Position numbers and translations under genes: made by a program | The notes under the pieces: model-generated | Seen by the model: only the letters and a program-made list of their open reading frames with translations | Databases searched by the model: none | What the model was told of the DNA's origin: nothing | Assembly: GCA_002327255.1 (NCBI GenBank) | Contig: DCUM01000180.1 | Coordinates: 1-8,298, forward strand | DNA from: a bacterium UBA2214 | Lineage (GTDB): Bacteria; Zhuqueibacterota; Zhuqueibacteria; Residuimicrobiales; Residuimicrobiaceae | Length of the DNA stretch: 8,298 bases | Direction: 5' to 3' | In this document: positions 1 to 6,526 of the stretch, piece after piece | Layout of the letters: the number at the start of each line of letters is the position of its first letter | How positions within the stretch are numbered: position 1 is the stretch's first letter

Positions 1-1
1 A

Positions 2-466
2 GGTGCCACCGGCCCGACCGGCGCGACAGGTCCGGCAGGGGTCTACAGTTCGGATAATGGCCGCTGGTACTCCACACTGCCTCAGATTGTGCCTACCCAT
101 ATCTGGGCCAGGATAGTGTTCGATATGCAAGACTGGGTCAATGGAACGGCCATCACCCAGGCTGTGAACGGTTCCTGGGATGTGAACGCTCCGGGTCTCT
201 ATCTCATCACGGCGACTGTGACGTTGGTGGAGCCTACGGATTTGGGCATTGCAATCTATGTGAATGGTCTGCCTTATGCCTATGGCACCCACTATGTCAA
301 TAACAGCGAAACATCCATTTCGTTGACGGCAGTTACTACGACAGCTGCACAACTATTGGCTGGAAGCAACATTGACGTCTATGTCTATCACGAAACTGGC
401 GGTCCTCGAAATATCTCCATACTTTTGCCAAGTGCGGAAAATCATATCTCGATTGTCAGAATGTAA
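2..466 (+). CDS. Collagen-like protein with C1q/TNF-like C-terminal domain (5' end outside window)
   Basis: The frame is open from the left edge, so only the last 154 residues are visible. The first 13 residues are uninterrupted Gly-X-Y triplets (GATGPTGATGPAG), the threonine-rich collagen type common in bacterial surface, spore-coat and phage-tail collagen-like proteins. After a short linker (VYSSDNGRWYSTLP) comes about 125 residues of alternating beta-strand pattern. The segments WDVNAPGLYLITATV, GSNIDVYVYH and the terminal ISIVRM resemble C1q/TNF/BclA-C jelly-roll trimer heads. I infer a trimeric extracellular or virion-surface fibre whose head starts trimer assembly. The GTG at 89 is an internal valine codon, not a start, because the collagen frame continues upstream. 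GC in 181-420 is about 49%, clearly below the 60-65% of genes further right, which hints at recent acquisition or a different selection regime. No phage genes are visible. Confidence is good for the collagen-like class and modest for the jelly-roll assignment. Confidence 0.75.
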   Translation, partial: GATGPTGATGPAGVYSSDNGRWYSTLPQIVPTHIWARIVFDMQDWVNGTAITQAVNGSWDVNAPGLYLITATVTLVEPTDLGIAIYVNGLPYAYGTHYVNNSETSISLTAVTTTAAQLLAGSNIDVYVYHETGGPRNISILLPSAENHISIVRM

Positions 467-491
467 GCGCAGGATTGCCAGTGAAAAATGC

Positions 492-527
492 AAAAGAGCG
501 GCCACCCCGAAGGATGGCCGCTCTTTT
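492..527. terminator. Strong, bidirectional-looking intrinsic terminator
   Basis: The left arm AAAAGAGCGGCCA (492-504) is perfectly complementary to the right arm TGGCCGCTCTTTT (515-527), giving a 13-bp stem with a 10-base loop in which two further C-G pairs can form. The right arm ends in four T on the plus strand and the left arm begins with four A, so each strand reads as a GC stem followed by a short U tract. It lies 26 bases after the stop of the collagen-like gene, where a terminator is expected. It is also downstream of the convergent minus-strand sensor gene, about 260 bases beyond that stop, and could end its transcript too. Confidence 0.85.
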
Positions 528-785
528 CATTAATCATTTAAAGCAGGCAATAAGTGGAACCAGCTGTCAAGAAAAGGGGGGTGTCAAACCCTTGCACATC
601 GATGGTCTGATGGTGGTGTTCCAACAGAACGTCAGCCTGGCCTTCCGTGCGGTTTCTCATCATTATGGAAGCTGCTCGCCATCCATAAATTCACCGTTCC
701 GGCGGACCGCAGGATACCGTTTTGCGCAGTTGTCAAGTCCGGCGAATCCGCGAACCAGCCGCGCCTTTATCACCTCATCTCTCAA
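528..785. other. Convergent intergenic spacer without a credible gene
   Basis: Together with the terminator, this makes a 319-base gap (467-785) between the collagen-like gene and the convergent sensor gene. I found no RNA gene, mobile element or repeat in it. The minus strand has a 36-codon frame (663-773, GTG start) just past the sensor stop. It has no convincing ribosome binding site and I do not recognise its sequence. A plus-strand open frame here runs into the sensor gene antisense and is not supported. Confidence 0.5.
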
Positions 786-3700
786 TCACAGCACCTTGAC
801 CACAATCACCGTCATATCATCAAAACGATGGGCGGTGCCGCAGAACGACTGCACATCGGCCAGGATGGCGTCGCGGATGTCACGGGCGGACATCAGCGCC
901 ATATCCATCTCGCGCAAGAGCTGATGCAGCCGTTCTTCGCCGTAAAAGTGCTGGCTATGATTCATCGTATCGAGCAAGCCGTCGGTCTGAAGTATTAATA
1001 CATCCCCCGGTTTGAGCTGCACGATGGTCTCTTCATAGCGGCTCTCCGGGAGCAGTCCGAGCGGGTGGGGTGATCCCGCGGATTTCAGCATCTGCAGTTG
1101 ATCACCGGATTTGAGCAGGGGTTCGAGCAAGCCGGCATTGGTAAAGCGCATCTCCCGGCTCTGCGGATGGAGGATCACCAGACAGAGCGCGGTGAAGCTG
1201 CGGCGGTCGGTTCTCGGGTAGAGCAGCGCATTGCTGCGCGATAAAATCTCGCTGGCGCAACGGCCGCCGCGCGTCTCCGCATAGACGATGCCGCTGGCCA
1301 TCACCGCGGTCATGGCGGCGCGCATGGCTTTGCCGGATACATCGCCGATGAGGATGGCGAAATGATGATGGCCGTTTTCCATCCACACATAATCGAGAAA
1401 ATCGCCGCCGACTTCATTGGCGGGAATGCATTTGCCGGAGATGTCATAGCCCGGCAGTTCCGGATCCTGCTGCGGCATGATGGCCATCTGCATATCGTGG
1501 GCGGCGCGCAGTTCCGCCTGCAGCCGGATGATGCGCAACCGCCTGCGATAGGCTATAAGAATGCCCGCACCCACGGCAGCTATGAGCACCATGCGGAACC
1601 ACCAGCTCTTCCAATAGGGCGGCATTATGGTGATGGCCACGGCAGCGCCCTCTTCGTTCCAGACACCGTCGTTGTTGGAGCCCTTGACGCGAAAGACATA
1701 CTCGCCGGGTGGCAGGGTGGTATACTGTGCATAGCGTTTCTGGGCCGGCGTCGTGATCCACTCCTTGTCGAGGCCTTCGAGTTTGTAGGCATAGCGGTTT
1801 TTGCCAGGCGCAGTAAAATCCAGTGCCGCGAATTCAAAGGAAAAGTAATAGTCGCGGTGACTCAGGGTGATTTCCTCTACCTCTGAAAGGGGCCGGTCGA
1901 AGCGTACCTCGCGATTAAGTTTTCGAAACGAGGTGATCACAATCGGCGGAATGTGCGGATTATCGGTGATCTGTTCAGGGTAAAAAGCATTGAATCCCTC
2001 GATGCCGCCGAAGAACATCTCACCGCCGCGACTCTTGAAAAAGGCGCCGCCATTGAATTCGTCGCTTTGCAAACCATCCTGCCGGGTATAATTCTTGCAA
2101 AAATCGGTGTGCGGGTCGAAACAGCCGATGCCATTATTGGTGCTGAACCAGAGGCGGCCGCGGTCGTCCTCGAGTATGCCATAGATGGCATTGCCGGGCA
2201 GGCCGTCGTGGGTGGTATAGACGGTAAATTGTCCCGTGCGGCGGTCATACCGGTTGAGTCCGGCGCCCCAGGTTCCCAGCCAGAGAACACCCTCGTGGTC
2301 TTCTTGAATGCAGAAGACATAATCGCTGCTGATGGAACCCGTGGCGTTGCGGTTGAAGCGGAAATGGGTGAAGGTTTCGCGCTCGGGATTGAACAAATTC
2401 AGGCCGCCGCCCTGGGTGGCGATCCAGATGGCGCCGGTGTGATCCTTGAAAATGGCGCGGATGTAATCGTTGCTCAAGCCATCCGGTTTTTTCGGATCGT
2501 GGCGGAAATGCTTGAAGACGGGCTTGCCGGCCGCGCGGGTATCCAGTTGTTCCAGCCCTCCGCCATAGGTGCCGATCCACAGCAGACCCTTCTCATCCAG
2601 ATAAAACGCGCGGATTTCGTTGTGACTGAGACTGGCGGGATCATCGGGATCGTGAAGAAAACGGATGAAACGTCCGCTCTCCGGATTGAAACGGCAGATG
2701 CCGCCGCCATGGGTGCCGATCCAGAGATCACCTCCAGGGTCGGGCGTCACCAGGCGCACGATATCGTGGCTGAGACTGTGCGGATTGGAGGGATCGGCAC
2801 GATAATGGGTGTAGCGATTCGTTTTGCGATCCAGCCGGTTCAGACCGCCGCCATGGGTGCCGATCCAGAGAATGCCGCGCGTATCTTCACAAATCGTCCA
2901 GATGATGGGCGCACTCAGGCTGTTGGGATTCTGCGGATCGTGGCAGTAGAGCGCGAAACGCTTCTTTTCGGCATCCACTTTGTTGACGCCGCCGCCATAG
3001 GTGCCCACCCACATCAGCCCGGAACGATCCTGAAACAGGGAGCGGATCTCGTCATGACTGAGGCTGTTGGCGTTCTGGGCATTATGCCGGAATGCGGTGA
3101 ATGTCTCTGTTGCCGGATCGAAACGGTTGAGTCCACCACCGTCGGTCCCGATCCAGAGATACCCCGCTGTATCCTCCAGCAGGGCATAAATGTGGTCGTT
3201 GCTGATGCTGGTTGGATCGCGGGGATCGTGATGGTAAGTTTTGAAAGTGCCTGGATGGCCCGGGATGAAGCGGTTCAGTCCCTGCACGGTGCCGATCCAC
3301 ACGCTTCCCTTGCGGTCGACATAGATGGTGCGCACGGTGTCGTGGCTAAGACTGTTGAGAGATTCCGGATGGTGGCGAAAATGTAGGAAGTGCGGCCGGT
3401 CCCTGGTTGCTTCCTCCACGGTCAGATAATTGACGCCGGCGTTGGTGCCGATCCACAGGGCACCGCTGCTGTCGCGCGCAATGGCGCGTACCTGGTTATT
3501 GCTGAGAGAATGGGGATCTTTGCGATCATGATAATAACGGATGAAAACCACCGGATCCCCTTCCCGGAAGGGCATCATCTGGTTCAGCCCCTCTTCGGTG
3601 CCGATCCACAGAGCCTCTCTGCTGTCCTGGACGATGCAGTGGATGATGTCGTTGCTCAGGGAAAGGGCATTGCCCGGGTCGTGACGATAATGGACAAAGC

Positions 3701-4049
3701 GGTCTTTTTTCAGCACATAGCGGTTCAATCCGCCGTTGAACGTTCCGATCCATATGATGCCGCCGCGGTCTTCATAAATGTCGGTCACCTGATTGTAGCT
3801 GAGGCTGGCGGGGTCCTGGGGATCGGAACGCAGCACCGTGAAACCGTAGCCGTCAAAGAGATTTAAGCCATCTTCCGAAGCGAACCACAGGAAACCGCGG
3901 CGATCCTGGATAATGCGTGGCACGATGCTTTGTGACAGGCCCTGGGCTACCGAGATCTGTTCGAAATTCAACCGCGGCGCTTCCGCAGGCATTGCAAGCG
4001 GTGCGTTGAGCAGCGCGATCGATACTATGTACGGGCTCCACCTAGGCAT
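786..4049 (-). CDS. Membrane sensor: 14-blade Reg_prop propellers, Y_Y_Y domain, SpoIIE/PP2C phosphatase
   Basis: Predicted transmembrane signalling phosphatase, 1087 residues. An N-terminal signal sequence (residues 1 to about 24, ending PLAMPAEA) leads into 14 two-component-regulator propeller repeats (about 40-690). Each carries an LWIGT-x-GGLN-like motif with tryptophans at 55, 100, 148, 199, 251, 299, 347, 395, 443, 491, 542, 590 and 634, and a degenerate FFGG at 678-681. Fourteen blades suggest two seven-bladed propellers, as in Bacteroides hybrid two-component sensors. A Y_Y_Y domain follows (about 740-812; NRYAYKLEG at 751-759), then a membrane helix (about 818-834) and, after a short basic linker with no HAMP or GAF, a SpoIIE-type PP2C domain (850-1087). 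Metal-binding signatures are intact: GGDFLD (881-886), GDVSGK (902-907), TDG (1022-1024) and DDMT (1077-1080). The usual NAGH is NAGL. The topology places the propellers in the periplasm and the phosphatase in the cytoplasm. The likely substrate is a phosphorylated STAS anti-anti-sigma factor (family knowledge), but no partner is encoded nearby. The ATG at 4049 is chosen because the signal peptide follows directly. GGTGGA lies 11 bases upstream of it. Confidence 0.93.
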   Translation of the reverse strand: MPRWSPYIVSIALLNAPLAMPAEAPRLNFEQISVAQGLSQSIVPRIIQDRRGFLWFASEDGLNLFDGYGFTVLRSDPQDPASLSYNQVTDIYEDRGGIIWIGTFNGGLNRYVLKKDRFVHYRHDPGNALSLSNDIIHCIVQDSREALWIGTEEGLNQMMPFREGDPVVFIRYYHDRKDPHSLSNNQVRAIARDSSGALWIGTNAGVNYLTVEEATRDRPHFLHFRHHPESLNSLSHDTVRTIYVDRKGSVWIGTVQGLNRFIPGHPGTFKTYHHDPRDPTSISNDHIYALLEDTAGYLWIGTDGGGLNRFDPATETFTAFRHNAQNANSLSHDEIRSLFQDRSGLMWVGTYGGGVNKVDAEKKRFALYCHDPQNPNSLSAPIIWTICEDTRGILWIGTHGGGLNRLDRKTNRYTHYRADPSNPHSLSHDIVRLVTPDPGGDLWIGTHGGGICRFNPESGRFIRFLHDPDDPASLSHNEIRAFYLDEKGLLWIGTYGGGLEQLDTRAAGKPVFKHFRHDPKKPDGLSNDYIRAIFKDHTGAIWIATQGGGLNLFNPERETFTHFRFNRNATGSISSDYVFCIQEDHEGVLWLGTWGAGLNRYDRRTGQFTVYTTHDGLPGNAIYGILEDDRGRLWFSTNNGIGCFDPHTDFCKNYTRQDGLQSDEFNGGAFFKSRGGEMFFGGIEGFNAFYPEQITDNPHIPPIVITSFRKLNREVRFDRPLSEVEEITLSHRDYYFSFEFAALDFTAPGKNRYAYKLEGLDKEWITTPAQKRYAQYTTLPPGEYVFRVKGSNNDGVWNEEGAAVAITIMPPYWKSWWFRMVLIAAVGAGILIAYRRRLRIIRLQAELRAAHDMQMAIMPQQDPELPGYDISGKCIPANEVGGDFLDYVWMENGHHHFAILIGDVSGKAMRAAMTAVMASGIVYAETRGGRCASEILSRSNALLYPRTDRRSFTALCLVILHPQSREMRFTNAGLLEPLLKSGDQLQMLKSAGSPHPLGLLPESRYEETIVQLKPGDVLILQTDGLLDTMNHSQHFYGEERLHQLLREMDMALMSARDIRDAILADVQSFCGTAHRFDDMTVIVVKVL
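1980..3932 (-). repeat. Fourteen tandem propeller-blade coding repeats
   Basis: The sensor gene carries 14 tandem copies of a roughly 144-base unit, each encoding one propeller blade. Tryptophan-to-tryptophan distances are 45, 48, 51, 52, 48, 48, 48, 48, 48, 51, 48 and 44 residues. Blades 5 to 10 (about 2577-3299) are therefore spaced by exactly 48 codons. Identity reaches DNA level between two neighbouring units: 2701-2727 and 2845-2871 are the same 27 bases, 144 apart. Outer blades (1, 13, 14) are degenerate. This is a protein-coding repeat, not a CRISPR or mobile array. Confidence 0.9.
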
Positions 4050-4243
4050 TTTATGATCGGTCCACCATAAAGGTTTCAGTTTGGATCGGGGATTTTGATA
4101 AAGCCGGCGCCGCCTCTTCGCTCATTGCGGGTGACAAGCGTTTCGTTTATTATTGGTTACGCAGAATGGACGCCGCTTGTTTCGGCCGTTTTTGATATTT
4201 TGTGAGATGCGTGTCCGGGTGCTGCGAAAAACATGGTTAATTA

Positions 4244-4303
4244 TCCTATTGATAATATATAATATAGGACACTATTTTATGTGGAATCGATTTGAAGTCA
4301 AAT
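4244..4303. promoter_or_regulatory. AT-rich divergent control region with two small palindromes
   Basis: Within the 456-base gap between the divergent sensor and amrB, bases 4241-4280 contain only 7 G or C in 40. Two inverted repeats stand out. TCCTAT (4244-4249) pairs with ATAGGA (4264-4269) across 14 bases, and ATTTGA-AG-TCAAAT (4290-4303) is a near-perfect 14-base palindrome. They bracket the predicted minus-strand promoter: the second covers its -35 box and the first its expected start point. This is the arrangement of an operator pair, but palindromes this short can occur by chance in AT-rich DNA. The rest of 4050-4505 shows no gene or RNA that I can identify. Confidence 0.3.
4274..4301 (-). 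promoter_or_regulatory. Candidate sigma70-like promoter for the sensor gene
   Basis: On the minus strand TTGACT (4301-4296) is followed after 16 bases by TAAAAT (4279-4274). Each box matches the consensus at five of six positions. Initiation would fall near 4267, leaving a leader of about 220 bases before the sensor ATG at 4049. The -35 box lies inside a 14-base palindrome (4290-4303). Prediction from sequence only; alternatives nearer the gene are weaker. Confidence 0.45.
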
Positions 4304-4449
4304 ATTGCCAATTTTAGGGCTCTTTATTCAGTTTAGGCCTGTTTTGGGGGATAGTCGGACATTACTGATTTTGTGAGACAGAGGATGGTGAGGTTTTTTT
4401 GCGGTGAATACCAGGCGGCCTTCCCCGTAAATGCGTCAGAAAAAATACT

Positions 4450-4497
4450 TTGTCAAGAGCAAAAAAATTAGTAATATTAAAGAGATAGAGTAGGAGG
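4450..4497 (+). promoter_or_regulatory. Candidate promoter and ribosome binding site of amrB
   Basis: TTGTCA (4450-4455) lies 16 bases before TAATAT (4472-4477), matching sigma70 consensus at five and four of six positions. A textbook AGGAGG (4492-4497) follows, eight bases before the ATG at 4506, and fixes that start. Transcription would begin near 4484, giving a very short leader. Confidence 0.5.
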
Positions 4498-4505
4498 TTG
4501 CTGCC

Positions 4506-5351
4506 ATGAAAAAAATCAGACACGCCGCATGGGCCGGGCACTTTTATCCGGGAAAGCCCGATGCCTTGCGCAGCATGATCACCGGCTATCTCGAAAAGGC
4601 GCCTGCGTCTGATCCGGTGCGTCCACTTTTCGGATTGATCGTTCCTCATGCCGGCTATGTTTACTCCGGCGCCACGGCGGCGATCGGGTACGCGCAGGTT
4701 GCCGACCTGCCGGTCGAGACCGTGGTGGTGGTGGCGCCGTGCCATTCCGCTTTTTTCCCGGGCGTCTCGGTTTTTGACGGCGATGTCTACGAAACGCCGC
4801 TCGGCGGGATCGAAATCGACCTCGAGCGCTCGCGGCAGCTGGCCGTACTATCGCCGCTGCTGCGCCTGTCGAGCGATGGACACAGCGTCTCCGGCGAGGA
4901 TGCGGAACATGCGCTGGAAGTGCAGCTGCCTTTTCTGCAGACGGTGTTGAAAAGGCCCTTCAAACTGGTGGCCGCGGTGTTTCACGATTACAGCTGGCCG
5001 ATTTGCCAGGCACTCGGCGATGGCCTTGCCGCGGTGGCGGATGACAAGACGCTGATCATCGCCAGCACGGACCTCTATCACGGCTATTCCTATGCGGAAT
5101 GCCTCGAGGCCGACCAAAAGACGCTGCAAGGCATTTTGTCCGGGGATGCAGAGCATTTTTGCCACGGATATGCGGTGCGCCAGTACGAAGCCTGCGGCGC
5201 CGGACCAGTGGCGGCGCTATTGCAGGCGGCTGCTCATAAAAACAGGCCAGAGATTAAGCTGCTGCATCACACCACTTCCGCGGACGTCACGGGCAAGAGA
5301 GGCGGCTATGTGGTGGGCTATGCCAGTGTGGCGGTGGGGGAAAAGCAGTAG
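4506..5351 (+). CDS. amrB: AmmeMemoRadiSam system protein B (Memo-like family)
   Basis: A 281-residue Memo-family protein (PF01875), close to the usual full length. Family hallmarks occur in order: AWAGHFYP (8-15), VPHAGYVYSG (46-55), EHALEVQLPFLQ (134-145), STDLYHG (187-193) and YEACGAGPV (227-235). Residues aligned with the iron ligands of human MEMO1 appear present: H48, H80, H192 and C230. The fold is related to LigB-type dioxygenases. Human MEMO1 has been reported to bind iron or copper and affect redox signalling, but the bacterial reaction is not settled. In many genomes this gene sits beside AMMECR1 (AmrA) and a radical-SAM protein (AmrS). Neither is present here, so any partners lie elsewhere. 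The start is fixed by AGGAGG eight bases upstream. The product is soluble, with no signal peptide or membrane segment. The stop codon falls at the first units of a heptamer repeat. Cotranscription with the downstream phosphatase is possible because no terminator separates them. Confidence 0.92.
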   Translation: MKKIRHAAWAGHFYPGKPDALRSMITGYLEKAPASDPVRPLFGLIVPHAGYVYSGATAAIGYAQVADLPVETVVVVAPCHSAFFPGVSVFDGDVYETPLGGIEIDLERSRQLAVLSPLLRLSSDGHSVSGEDAEHALEVQLPFLQTVLKRPFKLVAAVFHDYSWPICQALGDGLAAVADDKTLIIASTDLYHGYSYAECLEADQKTLQGILSGDAEHFCHGYAVRQYEACGAGPVAALLQAAAHKNRPEIKLLHHTTSADVTGKRGGYVVGYASVAVGEKQ

Positions 5352-5484
5352 TCAGCAGGCCGGGCGCCAGCTCGACAGGAAGAGCAGGCAGCAGGCAGTT
5401 GGCAGCAGGAAGCCCGATCTTGTCGTCGATGGTCCATCGTCAGAGGTCCATCAGCTGCCAGTCGTCAGCGGCCTGTCGTCCGTC
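5345..5484. repeat. Intergenic heptamer-repeat cluster, two blocks of opposite type
   Basis: The amrB-hisK spacer is built from degenerate 7-base units. The left block includes GTAGTCA and GCAGGCC (5348-5361) and four consecutive units GCAGGCA, GCAGGCA, GTTGGCA, GCAGGAA (5384-5411). The right block (5422-5484) is a run of nine units including GTCGTCG, ATGGTCC, ATCGTCA, GAGGTCC, GCCAGTC, GCCTGTC and GTCCGTC. GGTCCATC recurs at 5431 and 5445, exactly 14 bases apart. The right-block units resemble the reverse complement of the left ones, and TGGCAGC (5401-5407 region) can pair with GCTGCCA (5454-5460). The array resembles the short tandemly repeated heptanucleotides known from cyanobacterial intergenic regions. 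It contains no gene and is not CRISPR. Confidence 0.65.
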
Positions 5485-5503
5485 GTCTCTTTTTAGAGGT
5501 CAG

Positions 5504-6322
5504 ATGAATATTTTACCGCCGGATTATCATATGCATACCGCCCTGTGCCGTCATGGCGAGGGCGATGTGGCCGACTATGTGGAGAGCGCCCTGGCCATGG
5601 GCCTGGAGGAGATCGGTTTTGCCGAGCACATCCCGATGCCGCAGATCGATGATCCGTCCGGGCGCATGTCCATCAGTGAGTTTCCCGCGTATCTGCGCCA
5701 GATAGAGGCGGCGCGACTGCACTATCCGCAGATCACCATCCGCCTCGGTCTGGAAGCCGACTATATTCCCGAACATCGCGAGTACATCGCCGAATTCATC
5801 GCCGGCTATGCCTTCGATTATGTCATCGGTTCGGTGCACTTTGTCGGCGACTGGAATTTCGATCATCCCGCCTGCATCGACCGCTACGATACCTACGGCG
5901 TCGATGCGCTCTATCGCGATTATTACGGTCTGCTGCGCGAAGCGGCCGGCAGCGGCCTCTTTGACATCATCGGACACTTTGATCTTCCGAAAAAGTTCGG
6001 CCACCGTCCGGTGGGCGATCTCAGCCCCGACATCGAGACCACCCTCGAGGTGATCCGCGCCCGGGGTTTGGCGCTGGATGTCAACACCGCCGGACTGCGC
6101 AAACCGGTGCGAGAACTCTATCCCTCGGAGACCATACTCGGACGCGCTGCGGCGCTGGGCATTCGCATCACCCTGGGTAGCGATGCCCATCATCCCGGCG
6201 AAGTCGGTTTTGCGTTTGCGGAGGTCTGCCGGCGGCTGCGGCTGTTGGGTTTTACCGAGGCGTTGCGTTTTGAACGACGCCTCGCGCGTGCGACGCCGCT
6301 GCCGGCATTGAGCGATGGCTGA
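5504..6322 (+). CDS. hisK: Histidinol-phosphatase, PHP family (HisK/HisJ type)
   Basis: A 272-residue PHP-superfamily phosphoesterase of the usual length for HisK/HisJ histidinol-phosphatases, which convert L-histidinol phosphate to histidinol in histidine synthesis. The trinuclear metal site can be read directly: DYHMHT (D7, H9, H11), H17, the EH at 41-42 (FAEHIPMP), GLEADY (E84), GSVHF (H112), GHFDLPKKFG (H158) and GSDAHH (D227, H229). The block GLEADYIPEH and the VNTAGLRKPVRELYPS segment are typical of this subfamily rather than of polymerase PHP domains. I place the start at the ATG at 5504, with AGAGG four bases before it. The frame is open further upstream to 5399, but that extension translates the heptamer repeat and has no family similarity. 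No other his gene is in the window, so a related sugar-phosphate substrate cannot be excluded. The protein is cytoplasmic. No clear promoter of its own is visible, so it may be read from the amrB promoter through the repeat spacer. Confidence 0.9.
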   Translation: MNILPPDYHMHTALCRHGEGDVADYVESALAMGLEEIGFAEHIPMPQIDDPSGRMSISEFPAYLRQIEAARLHYPQITIRLGLEADYIPEHREYIAEFIAGYAFDYVIGSVHFVGDWNFDHPACIDRYDTYGVDALYRDYYGLLREAAGSGLFDIIGHFDLPKKFGHRPVGDLSPDIETTLEVIRARGLALDVNTAGLRKPVRELYPSETILGRAAALGIRITLGSDAHHPGEVGFAFAEVCRRLRLLGFTEALRFERRLARATPLPALSDG

Positions 6323-6360
6323 GCTTGTTCAAGTCGCCGCGGGATTCGTTTTACCCTTCC

Positions 6361-6407
6361 CGGAGCGCGCGGCAGCAAGCGCGTGAGAGATTGGATCCAA
6401 GGCTCCG
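6361..6407. other. Nested inverted repeats downstream of hisK
   Basis: An outer pair CGGAGC (6361-6366) and GCTCCG (6402-6407) encloses a small GCGC/GCGC hairpin (6367-6370 with 6379-6382) and the perfect palindrome TTGGATCCAA (6391-6400). Together they could fold as a three-way junction. No T tract follows, so a classical terminator is unlikely. It may be a decayed intergenic repeat element, or chance. Confidence 0.3.
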
Positions 6408-6526
6408 CTCCCACATTTCCCGGCACAAGAACATTTCTCATCAACATTCGTTAAGGGATGGGCCGCGCGAAAAATTCCACGGGATATTTTATTCTCCGAG
6501 CGTATCGGCGTAAGAAGCAAAAAGCC

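Noticed and set aside
663..773. Minus-strand 36-codon frame with GTG start just after the sensor stop
   Set aside because: It is too short to judge, has no clear ribosome binding site and has no recognisable sequence. It is compatible with chance.
475..924. Plus-strand open frame after the collagen-like gene
   Set aside because: It runs through the terminator hairpin and 139 bases into the sensor gene antisense. The translation is low complexity with no recognisable domain.
1953..3386. Long plus-strand open frame (477 codons) opposite the propeller region
   Set aside because: It is antisense to the well-supported sensor gene. Its protein shows a repetitive pattern (such as GADPE) that simply mirrors the blade repeats, and it has no family resemblance. 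GC-rich repetitive coding DNA often keeps the opposite frame open.
1980..3932. Regularly spaced identical stretches suggesting a CRISPR array
   Set aside because: The period is about 144 bases, the intervening sequence is homologous between units, and the whole region is one open reading frame encoding propeller blades.
4362..4745. Minus-strand open frame across the amrB start
   Set aside because: It is antisense to the conserved N-terminus of amrB and to its promoter and ribosome binding site, and the protein is histidine/arginine-rich with no domain.
5399..5503. Upstream extension of the histidinol-phosphatase frame (35 codons)
   Set aside because: It translates the heptamer-repeat spacer. 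The PHP domain begins immediately after the ATG at 5504, which has its own AGAGG.
5513..6193. Minus-strand open frame of 226 codons opposite the PHP phosphatase
   Set aside because: It is antisense to a gene whose metal-site motifs are all intact, and it has no recognisable domain or ribosome binding site.
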